Shown one piece after another: positions 1 through 7,421 of a stretch of 64,000 nucleotides of DNA. The translations under genes and the position numbers were made by a program. The DNA comes from Atopobiaceae bacterium (GTDB lineage: Bacteria; Actinomycetota; Coriobacteriia; Coriobacteriales; Atopobiaceae), in contig JAFWIE010000048.1 in NCBI GenBank assembly GCA_017533825.1, positions 62,001 to 126,000 on the forward strand, in the 5' to 3' direction. The notes below the pieces were generated by a model, which was given only the letters and a program-made list of their open reading frames with translations, did not search any database and was not told where the DNA came from. The stretch's first letter is position 1. Each line of letters starts with the position of its first letter.

Positions 1-1246
1 TGGTCCCCTGGTGAATGAGCTGGTAGAAGGCGTGCTGGCCGTTGGTGCCGGGCTCGCCCCAGAAGATTTCGCCGGTGCCGCAGGTCACGGGGCTGCCATC
101 CCAACGGACGGACTTGCCGTTGGACTCCATCGTGAGCTGCTGCAGGTAGGCCGGGAAGCGGTTGAGGTACTGATTGTAGGGCAGCACGGCGTGCGTCTCG
201 AACCCAAAGAAGTTGTTGTACCAAATGTTGATGAGGCCCATGAGCGCGCAGACGTTCTCCTCGAGCGGCGTCTCCTGGAAGTACACGTCCATGTCGTGGA
301 AGCCCTTGAGCAGCGCCTCGAAGGTCTCCTTGCCGTACGCGAGGATGAGCGAGAGGCCCACAGCGGAGTCGGTGGAGTAACGGCCGCCGACCCAGCTCCA
401 GAAGCCGAAGGCATTGGTGGGATCGATGCCGAAGTCCGCAACGAGCTCGAGGTTGGTGGAGACGGCCACGAAGTGTTTGGCGATGGCCTCGGCCTCCTTC
501 TCGGCGGAGTCATCAATCGCGCCCGACTTGCGCAGGGAGTCGAGCAGCCACCAACGGGCCATCTTGGCGTTGGTAATGGTCTCGAGCGTGGTGAACGTCT
601 TGGACACGACAATCACGAGGGTGGTCTCGGGATCGAGGCCCTTGACCTTCTCAGCGATGTCGTTGGGGTCGATGTTGGAGACGAAGCGGCACGCGGGGCC
701 ATCGAGCTTGGCCTTGAGCGCCTCATAGATCATGACGGGACCGAGGTCGGAGCCGCCGATGCCGATGGAGACGACGTTCTCGATGGCCTTGCCGGTAACG
801 CCCTTCCACTCGCCGGAGCGGACGCGGTCGGCAAACGCGTACATCCTGTCCAGGACCTCGTGCACGTCGGCAATGGCGTCACGGCCGTCCACGATGAACT
901 TGCCGATGTCGGACTTCGGACGGCGCAGGCCGGTGTGGAAGACGGCACGGTCCTCGGTGGGGTTGATGTGCTCGCCGGAGTACATGGCGTCACGACGCTC
1001 CTCGACGCCCATCTCGCGCGCAAGCTGGACGAGCAGTTGGATGGTCTCGTCGGTAATGAGGTTCTTCGAGAGGTCGAAGTGCAGGTCGGGGAGGTCATAC
1101 GAAAGGCGCTCTACGCGCTCGTCATCGTTCGCGAACCAGTCCTTGAGACTGATTCCCTCTTCCTGAAGCTTGGCGTAATGAGCGGCGAGAGCCTTCCACG
1201 CGGGAGTGGTCGTAACGTCAATCGGTGCAGCGGGCTTGGCGGGCAT
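1..1246 (-). CDS. pgi: Glucose-6-phosphate isomerase (3' end outside window)
   Basis: Interconverts glucose-6-phosphate and fructose-6-phosphate in cytoplasmic glycolysis. The frame read leftward from 1246 stays open to the window edge, giving about 415 residues, so the C-terminal part is missing. It contains the SIS-domain stretches typical of Pgi: [11 protein letters not shown] near residue 155, [10 protein letters not shown] near 205 and the GGRYS signature near 275. The ATG at 1246 follows an AAGGAGG ribosome-binding site at ideal spacing. A long open frame on the opposite strand is only its shadow. The gene is divergent from the membrane-protein gene at 1618. Confidence 0.95.
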   Translation of the reverse strand, partial: MPAKPAAPIDVTTTPAWKALAAHYAKLQEEGISLKDWFANDDERVERLSYDLPDLHFDLSKNLITDETIQLLVQLAREMGVEERRDAMYSGEHINPTEDRAVFHTGLRRPKSDIGKFIVDGRDAIADVHEVLDRMYAFADRVRSGEWKGVTGKAIENVVSIGIGGSDLGPVMIYEALKAKLDGPACRFVSNIDPNDIAEKVKGLDPETTLVIVVSKTFTTLETITNAKMARWWLLDSLRKSGAIDDSAEKEAEAIAKHFVAVSTNLELVADFGIDPTNAFGFWSWVGGRYSTDSAVGLSLILAYGKETFEALLKGFHDMDVYFQETPLEENVCALMGLINIWYNNFFGFETHAVLPYNQYLNRFPAYLQQLTMESNGKSVRWDGSPVTCGTGEIFWGEPGTNGQHAFYQLIHQGT

Positions 1247-1289
1247 GCGCGCCTCCTTATCGTTGGATATACAGATGGGTATAGGGTAG

Positions 1290-1331
1290 CGCAACGCAGT
1301 GCCTGTGCACCAAACACATCGGTTGGCGGTG
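1290..1331. repeat. 42-bp direct repeat, copy 1
   Basis: The 42 bases here are identical to 15638-15679, beside the 3' end of metH. Both copies are followed by a diverged tail containing a TGACACAAAG / GGACAGTCCCCT segment and then by sequence from the end of metH, so the shared block is longer than the perfect core. The orientation is the same at both loci. Confidence 0.85.
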
Positions 1332-1412
1332 GTGTCCCACGGGGGACAGTCCCCCGCGGGACAAAATGACACAAAGGGGACAGTCCCCTGCGCGTCGGCC
1401 TCCCGCGCGTCG

Positions 1413-1499
1413 TTATCCGAAGACCTCCGTCGCGATGTAGTCCTCACCGTTGAAGGCGCGCCGCAAACCTAAACGCCACTCATCACGGTAGTGTCGCAT
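1413..1499 (-). pseudogene. Short remnant related to the 3' end of metH
   Basis: Read on the minus strand this is a 28-codon frame ending [17 protein letters not shown]. The last codons match the C-terminus of the metH product (…ARIATEVFG) across 21 identical bases. The preceding RAFNGEDY matches an internal MetH stretch (WRVFNGEDLNAGDY, near 16441-16490). The two parts are joined at a shared GCGATG. It is best read as a duplicated metH fragment with an internal deletion. It could in principle be translated as a tiny peptide, but nothing else supports that. Confidence 0.5.
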
Positions 1500-1617
1500 C
1501 GCCCGCCCTACAGATACCGATTGTACAATCGCAGTATCTGTCTTCAATTAGCTTATCATCTATGGTAAAACTTTTGGCAAGCTGAGACGATGCGTCGGCA
1601 TAGGAAGAGGGTTGGGC

Positions 1618-3594
1618 ATGGTAAAGCTGGCAAGAATTCGACAGGCAGTGAGGCCAGCGTTCACCTTCTTCATCACAGAAAGTAAACCCGTGCTACTGTG
1701 TAGCATGCTGCTACTCGCGATACTCACACACATATCTCCTGTCACCGCGCTAGCGAAGCCTCAAAACACTACCCCTCCTGAAGCAGACATAGAACTCCTG
1801 CTGCGTGACGATGGCTCCATCGAGGTTACAGACAAACGAGAACTCGAGCTAGACGAGCCGGAAAAGCGGACTCTCACCAAGTCTCTCGTTCGCGCCGGAA
1901 ACACATCGGCCAAGGTGACCTACGAAGACTTTGAAGCGGGCGAGCTCCAAGATGACGGCACGCTCCTTCGCTATGACCTCACTGAAGAGCCGCGGGAGGA
2001 TTTGCGCGGAAGCTTCTCCGTAGTAGAACAAAACGGCTCAGCGGCTCTCAAAATGGTACTGCACACACCGGGCAGATCGATCTCGACATACTACACGCGA
2101 TACATCGTTCGCGGCGCAGTCGAGCGGTGGTCGGATGTCGGGGAGCTATTCGTGGCCATCCCCAACGATAATTGGCGGCATTGCGACTATCTAGTGTGCA
2201 TCCCCACCCCCGAAGGCTTCGCAGCGAAGCAGGATGATGTCACGGCATGGAGCCACGACGATACTTCCCAACTCAATGTTATGGCAGATGGTACGTACCG
2301 TTACATCCGTGACTATGCGTATCCTTCTGGAGGAGAGCACGAGACGCTGTTCCGTGCGATCTTTCCGTCTCCATGGCTCATGAAAATGAAGCAAAGTCCC
2401 GAACTCCGAGGCCCCGCAATTCGTTTGGAAGAGGAAACGCAGGCAGAGGAACTGGCCCAGAAGGAACGGGAGAAGTACGAGTCCAGACAGAGGGAACAAG
2501 AAGAGCATGAGCAGCACAATCGCAATGTGGCAACGGCCTTCGTCCTCAGCTCCTTGCTTCTCGTCATTGAGCCTATCCTAGCCTTCCTGTTTGTCAAATC
2601 TAACTACGACAAGTATCATCCAAGAAGCGTCATATCAAACGGGTTGGCACTGTTGAACGAAGACCTCTCCCCCTTGGAAGTGGCCTATTTGGCACATGAT
2701 TGGTCCTTGACAACGAGACATCACGCTGTTTCGCTCGCAGGGTTCGCGCAGCACGGAATTGTAACTGCAGAACAAGCCAGAGTAACGACTTTTGGCTTCC
2801 TAGGAAAACCCCAGCCACCCCGTGATGAGACTGTACTAGCATTCAGAAGGACACGCTTTGCTCGCGTGCATGCGGTCGAGGAGCGCATTACGCTGGATTT
2901 TTTCACGAACTATGTGCTCGGTGAGACACGCAAAAGACGGTACGACGACCAGCGCTCGTTCGACATGCCCGGAGAACCCGACCCACTCCTTGTGTCGGAT
3001 CTTACAAGGGTAGCCAAAGCCTGCCGGGGAGAATTCATCGATCGGCTTCGCCCTATTGAAAGTGCCGTTGTGAATGCCTGCGGCTTAAAGGGACTGTATC
3101 AAGACGCTGTTTGGTCAAAGATTCGCACTTACGATCTGCTCGTGTTCATCGTCCAACTAATCTTTTGCGTGGCAGCAATTGTATTCGCCTTCATCACTGG
3201 GGAATGGTATTGCCTCCTAGCGTGGCTGTTCGTGGTTATCAGTTGGCGCATCTCCCTGTTCACGGCGAAATCCTTTCCTCCTCGCTCACCCAAAGCGATG
3301 TTGCTTTTGGACATGATTGAGGCATTCGAGAACTGGCTCGACAAGCTGCAGGTTTCGACCCAGACAGATACTGAAAGCCCCATGCCCGAGAATGAGGATG
3401 ACTGGGCAAAGGTCGTTCTCTTTGCCTTCATGCTGGAAAAGGGAGACAAGATCATTGGGTACTTAATCGCCAAGCAGGCCCACCTCTTCCAGAACCCGCG
3501 AATAAGAACCCTCGCACAATGGCACACCAAGGGAACCATCGACCTAATTGCCCAAACCCTGAACAAAGCGGTAGAAACTGCGAGGGAAGAGTGA
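1618..3594 (+). CDS. DUF2207-like membrane protein
   Basis: Predicted 658-residue membrane protein of unknown function. It has a hydrophobic signal segment near residues 20-45 and an extracytoplasmic domain to about residue 300. A charged Glu/Gln/Lys-rich stretch around 265-305 looks like a coiled coil. It is followed by a membrane helix (AFVLSSLLLVIEPILAFLF) and a cytoplasmic part starting LSPLEVAYLAHDWS, which resembles the DUF2207 family. Two further hydrophobic segments lie near residues 510-545. The ATG at 1618 is preferred to the TTG six bases upstream because AGGAAGAGG sits 7 bases before the ATG. Base use is more AT-rich than its neighbours. It is convergent with the FHA gene, 38 bases apart. 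Confidence 0.6.
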   Translation: MVKLARIRQAVRPAFTFFITESKPVLLCSMLLLAILTHISPVTALAKPQNTTPPEADIELLLRDDGSIEVTDKRELELDEPEKRTLTKSLVRAGNTSAKVTYEDFEAGELQDDGTLLRYDLTEEPREDLRGSFSVVEQNGSAALKMVLHTPGRSISTYYTRYIVRGAVERWSDVGELFVAIPNDNWRHCDYLVCIPTPEGFAAKQDDVTAWSHDDTSQLNVMADGTYRYIRDYAYPSGGEHETLFRAIFPSPWLMKMKQSPELRGPAIRLEEETQAEELAQKEREKYESRQREQEEHEQHNRNVATAFVLSSLLLVIEPILAFLFVKSNYDKYHPRSVISNGLALLNEDLSPLEVAYLAHDWSLTTRHHAVSLAGFAQHGIVTAEQARVTTFGFLGKPQPPRDETVLAFRRTRFARVHAVEERITLDFFTNYVLGETRKRRYDDQRSFDMPGEPDPLLVSDLTRVAKACRGEFIDRLRPIESAVVNACGLKGLYQDAVWSKIRTYDLLVFIVQLIFCVAAIVFAFITGEWYCLLAWLFVVISWRISLFTAKSFPPRSPKAMLLLDMIEAFENWLDKLQVSTQTDTESPMPENEDDWAKVVLFAFMLEKGDKIIGYLIAKQAHLFQNPRIRTLAQWHTKGTIDLIAQTLNKAVETAREE

Positions 3595-3632
3595 TGGCGC
3601 CTGTAGAGCAAGCAATCCCCAAACGCATTACA

Positions 3633-4901
3633 TCAGTACCACGTCGCCGTTACCCGGTGAAAGAGGAATGCGGGGTTTGTTGCCACGGCCTTGCCCGTGC
3701 CATGGTTTGGTGCCACGCAGATGACGTCGCCGTCACGGAGCAGGACACCTTGCTCCCCGTCGGGTTCCTTGCGATAGAGCATGCGCCTGGTCCCATCGCG
3801 GCTGACCACAAGCGTGCCGTTGGTGGACCTCAAATCTCGCACCGTCCAACCAGCCAGCGTCAACTCGAAGAGCACATGCGCCTTCGATGAGGCCTCCCTG
3901 CAGTTGAGCGGAATCTCAATAACATCTCCAGCGTTGTTAAACCTGGGAAGCGCACGCGCCATGATCACCTTCCGCTTGCCTTCGAGCGGAACGGCGAGGA
4001 TACGGCCCATGTTTCCATTGCTCGTCTCAACGTCTTCCTCACACATCACCCAATCGAGCTCATTGGGTGGCTCGCAGTCGAACGTCACGCGTGTGAGGAA
4101 CGCTCGACAAGTGATTTCGCACTTCCTTTGTGCCTTTGCAGACGTCACGGAAAGATTGTCACGCGAAGAGGCGCTGTCGGCGGTTCGCTCGAACTTCTCC
4201 GGAGCATCAATGAGCAAATCCGCCCGATAGTCCTTCGGCCCGAGCAGAGCCGCCATTATGAGCAAGGTGACTAAATCGGCACGCCAGTCCTCTTTGCGGC
4301 CACCTGCTCGATGCTTTCGCACGAGGTAGCTCCCGTAATGGTCGAACCCGAATTCCCACGAGCAGACACGGCCCTCAGGCGCTCGGGCTATCGCCAACAG
4401 GATCGCGCTCAATGCATCCTGCAAACCATCGAGCAGGTAAGGCTGTGCCCCCGCAAAGTCCTCAGCCAGCAAAGCGAGAAATCTACCAAGCTGTTCTCTT
4501 CCCATGCGCTCAGAGAAGTGTCGGCCTGTAGAGAAGAGCTCGGCAAATGGCCCGTCTTCATTCCTTACGAGCCACCCAACAATACATGCTAGGTCAAACG
4601 ATGCAAGGACATCTTGACTCAGCCTCATCTCCTTCGCGCTGGAGAGCAGATTTCCGACTGGGTGCTCAATCATCTTGAGAAGCTCCGCAGACGTCTTATT
4701 CGCTTGGAATCGGCTACGCTTCGCCGCGTCGGCACCAATCTCAGGGAAGAACCATGACCAATAGGCAAGCTTTGCAGGACGAAAACCACCCGGTACTTTT
4801 CCATCGTTTGCGTCTACCATCAGGTCGTCGCCAATCCACGCGAGCTGATCCATCACGTACGCAAAGGCCTTCGCTTTGGTCTCCGTCTCTCTCCTTGGCA
4901 T
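3633..4901 (-). CDS. FHA-domain protein
   Basis: 422-residue protein with a C-terminal forkhead-associated domain. The pattern SSKAH…W.VRDLRSTNGT…LRDGDVI near residues 330-400 includes the Ser/His and the ST-NGT loop that bind phosphothreonine. The N-terminal 300 residues are helical and not recognised. The ATG at 4901 follows GGAGG. It is the last gene of a minus-strand run that includes a Ser/Thr kinase (5499-7421), so it is a natural reader of that kinase's phosphorylation. The partner assignment is inferred from gene order. Confidence 0.75.
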   Translation of the reverse strand: MPRRETETKAKAFAYVMDQLAWIGDDLMVDANDGKVPGGFRPAKLAYWSWFFPEIGADAAKRSRFQANKTSAELLKMIEHPVGNLLSSAKEMRLSQDVLASFDLACIVGWLVRNEDGPFAELFSTGRHFSERMGREQLGRFLALLAEDFAGAQPYLLDGLQDALSAILLAIARAPEGRVCSWEFGFDHYGSYLVRKHRAGGRKEDWRADLVTLLIMAALLGPKDYRADLLIDAPEKFERTADSASSRDNLSVTSAKAQRKCEITCRAFLTRVTFDCEPPNELDWVMCEEDVETSNGNMGRILAVPLEGKRKVIMARALPRFNNAGDVIEIPLNCREASSKAHVLFELTLAGWTVRDLRSTNGTLVVSRDGTRRMLYRKEPDGEQGVLLRDGDVICVAPNHGTGKAVATNPAFLFHRVTATWY

Positions 4902-5150
4902 CGCTAGCCTCCGTCATGGTTCCAGATACAAACAATCATTTTCAAGAATCGATCAGGCCATACGGTCGAGTCAAGAGCCGGGCAGGAATCACCCAAAACT
5001 GGCATTCCCGACTAACAACTATTCGCATCAACCCCTCTGGAAACCGTCCAGCATCAGCGATGGCAAGGAATGCGGAGATTCCAAAAAACGACTGGCACAA
5101 GCGCCACGAGCAGAGTCGCAGTGACACAGAGCGCCTTCTTTATCGTGATT

Positions 5151-5354
5151 CTAGGAAAAAATCACGTCAAACAAGCAGTACAGTACCATCCTGAAGACGA
5201 AATATAACAGCAGGTACAGTGCAAAATTGAATGCCCTGTTCTTGCCCTGTCCCTCGTTCTGCTCGACAAGTCGGTCGGTGCTCTTCGTATTTCTTGCCTT
5301 TGTTACCCGAGGAGCGGGTTTATGGGAAATAGCACCCGCATCGTTCTTCTTCAT
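5151..5354 (-). CDS. Small single-pass membrane protein
   Basis: 67 residues starting MKKNDAGAIS, with a basic, Ser/Thr-rich N-terminal half and a C-terminal hydrophobic segment (ALYLLLYFVFRMVLYCLF), the shape of a tail-anchored protein. The ATG at 5354 has AAGGAAGGG about 6 bases upstream; the frame extends further upstream but without a ribosome-binding site. It lies between the kinase and FHA genes on the same strand, so it may belong to that signalling unit. No homologue is recognised. Confidence 0.5.
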   Translation of the reverse strand: MKKNDAGAISHKPAPRVTKARNTKSTDRLVEQNEGQGKNRAFNFALYLLLYFVFRMVLYCLFDVIFS

Positions 5355-5498
5355 CGAAGCCCTTCCTTTCTTTCTATTGGAAGCTGTGCCGTACCAGAGG
5401 GCCTGTTCCAAGACTGCCAAGTCACCTCATCTGGCTAATGGCAATATACCCACCGAAACGCGGGGCTGTTGTACAAGTGACCCCAAGGATTCGCAACG

Positions 5499-7421
5499 TC
5501 ACCACGACGAGACATCACACTGGCCAAAGGCATCCGAACCAGTAGCAACCACCGTGTCATCTATCAACAACCCCACGACATGACCGTCACCTACAGTGAT
5601 CGCAACAACGTCATGCCACTCTCTCACTACTGCCGCAGTTGTGTCACGTTCCAAGGAGCCAACCATCGCGATAGTGCCATCTTTGCGAATCCCGATCGTC
5701 CCCCATGTGCCGGTAGCCGCCGTCTTGATGTCTTGCATCATATCTGCACGAGAGAGTCCGCTAAAGTACCCGCCACCAGTCGCTTCCACGCTCCCATCCG
5801 AGCGTACGCCAACAGTTTGAGACGCGCCCGCCGCAACGGCGATAATATCGGTCCAGGAGTCCACGTCACACTGGCCTGACCCGTTGTATCCACAGGCGAC
5901 GCACGTGCCGTCCGTTCGCAACCCCACGGTGTGAGACGCGCCCGCAGTCACGCCGGCGACGCCCTCCCAGTCACTAACCTCGCACTGACCGGAGCCATTC
6001 TCTCCACAGGCGACGCACGTGCCGTCCGTTCGCAACCCCACGGTGTGAGACGCGCCCGCCGCTACGGCGACGATGTCGGTCCAGTCGGCCACGTCGCACT
6101 GCCCAGCACCGTCGCTGCCACTAGCGACGCACGTGCCGTCCGCACGCACGCCGACGGTGTGAGATGCGCCCGCCGCTACGGCGACGATGTCGGTCCAGTC
6201 GGCCACGTCGCACTGCCCAGCACCGTCGCTGCCACTGGCGACGCACGTGCCGTCCGCACGCACGCCGACGGTGTGATAGTCTCCTGCCGCAATGTCCACA
6301 ATACGTTGGCTTCCCTTGTCTGCTGACACGTCGCGCATCTGCAGCCACACACCCGCAAGACCGAGTACCGCGACAATGGCGCCCCCCGCGAACGCCCGAC
6401 GGGAGAGCATCCGTCCAAGGCCATCGTGCGCGCCACCGTCCTCTGCCACGTCGTCAGCGTCTGGAACCCCAGCAGTCGTCTCCGCAAGCGGCAGCACCTC
6501 TTGTCGAGCCAACCACGCCTCGAGGTCAACACGCAGTTCGGACGCATGCGCATACCGGCCCGCAGGTTCCGGCGCACACGCGTGACACACGATGCGTCCC
6601 AGTCCCGCCTCCGTCCCACTCGGCGCAGGCATCTCCTCCCCCATCAAGCGGCGGTGCTCGGCCACCTCAATGTCGTGCTCGTCGATAGGCGTGGGCGGAG
6701 CAGGCAGGAAGGGCGACCGCCAAGCGTTAAGCATCCGGTAGAGCATGATGCCCAGCGAGTAGATGTCCACGTCAGCCGCATATCGCCGTCCAAAATAGAC
6801 CTCAGGCGCCATGTAGGGTCCCGTGCCCTTGCGGGACATCGTCTGAGCCGTCTCGCGCTCCAACCTACGCGCGATGCCGAAATCTCCCAACTTGTAGCAA
6901 CTCTCGGCCTCGCTCCAGAAGACGTTGTTTGGCTTCACGTCGCGGTGAATGACGCCACGTTCATGGCATGCCTCCAGTGCCCAGCACAAATCGATGCCCA
7001 GGCGTGCCACCTCTTCCGACTTCGGCTGACCGACACGACGAAAGTGGGCAACCAACGGCTCAAGCAGCTCCATGCGAATCCCAATGGCATAACCGTTGCG
7101 TTCGGGCAGCTCAACGAGTCGGTAGTCCTTGATGTGCACAATGTTGTGTACGTCACGAAGCGAATCCATCGTCTCGATCTCGGCCAGGACTTCCGTCGCC
7201 CGCCGCTCCAGCATGAGGTGAACCGATTCTTCGCCCACGCCCATGTCGCAAAGAGCGGCAACCTCATTCGCGTCACGCGTGACCTCAATAATCTTCACCG
7301 CGCACGAGGTCTCGCGGGTCGCACGCCATACTGTCCCGTATGCTCCCGCACCAAGTCGCTCGTCAGTGTGCCATTCCGGCCAAATGTCCTCGACACGTAC
7401 CACGCGACTCGCCTCAATCAC
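5499..7421 (-). CDS. Transmembrane Ser/Thr kinase with RCC1-type propeller
   Basis: 640-residue Hanks-type kinase. The glycine loop GAGAYG is at residues 24-29, the ATP lysine at K43 (AVKII), the catalytic HRDVKPNN with D161, and the DFG D180, so it looks active. A transmembrane helix (about 342-361) is followed by seven repeats of about 38 residues (374-640) of the form AAG.SHTVG.R.DGTC.A.G…G.C.V..W. These are RCC1-like and would make one seven-bladed propeller outside the cell. GTG start; its first bases overlap the upstream gene's stop in a GTGA, implying coupled translation. The ligand is unknown. An FHA protein downstream is a likely effector. Confidence 0.9.
   Translation of the reverse strand: MIEASRVVRVEDIWPEWHTDERLGAGAYGTVWRATRETSCAVKIIEVTRDANEVAALCDMGVGEESVHLMLERRATEVLAEIETMDSLRDVHNIVHIKDYRLVELPERNGYAIGIRMELLEPLVAHFRRVGQPKSEEVARLGIDLCWALEACHERGVIHRDVKPNNVFWSEAESCYKLGDFGIARRLERETAQTMSRKGTGPYMAPEVYFGRRYAADVDIYSLGIMLYRMLNAWRSPFLPAPPTPIDEHDIEVAEHRRLMGEEMPAPSGTEAGLGRIVCHACAPEPAGRYAHASELRVDLEAWLARQEVLPLAETTAGVPDADDVAEDGGAHDGLGRMLSRRAFAGGAIVAVLGLAGVWLQMRDVSADKGSQRIVDIAAGDYHTVGVRADGTCVASGSDGAGQCDVADWTDIVAVAAGASHTVGVRADGTCVASGSDGAGQCDVADWTDIVAVAAGASHTVGLRTDGTCVACGENGSGQCEVSDWEGVAGVTAGASHTVGLRTDGTCVACGYNGSGQCDVDSWTDIIAVAAGASQTVGVRSDGSVEATGGGYFSGLSRADMMQDIKTAATGTWGTIGIRKDGTIAMVGSLERDTTAAVVREWHDVVAITVGDGHVVGLLIDDTVVATGSDAFGQCDVSSW
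5847..6302 (-). repeat. Tandem 114-bp repeats encoding RCC1 blades
   Basis: Four consecutive 114-bp units encode blades 1-4 of the kinase's propeller. Units 1 and 2 (about 6075-6302) are nearly identical in DNA as well as protein, whereas blades 5-7 are diverged. The same phrase CGACGATGTCGGTCCAG recurs exactly 114 bases apart (6068 and 6182). This suggests recent in-frame duplication or gene conversion. Confidence 0.85.

Larger units (their letters stand above)
1247..1617. other. Divergent intergenic region with palindromes and metH-derived debris
   Basis: This 371-base gap between the divergent pgi and DUF2207-like genes holds a 42-bp repeat (1290-1331) also present next to metH. It also has GGGGACAGTCCCC-type palindromes around 1334-1390 and a short remnant matching the 3' end of metH (1413-1499). 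No clean promoter stands out. The DUF2207-like gene has an AGGAAGAGG ribosome-binding site at 1602-1610. Confidence 0.6.

Noticed and set aside
11..1369. 452-codon plus-strand open frame
   Set aside because: It is antisense to pgi, has no recognisable domain, and results from high-GC codon structure.
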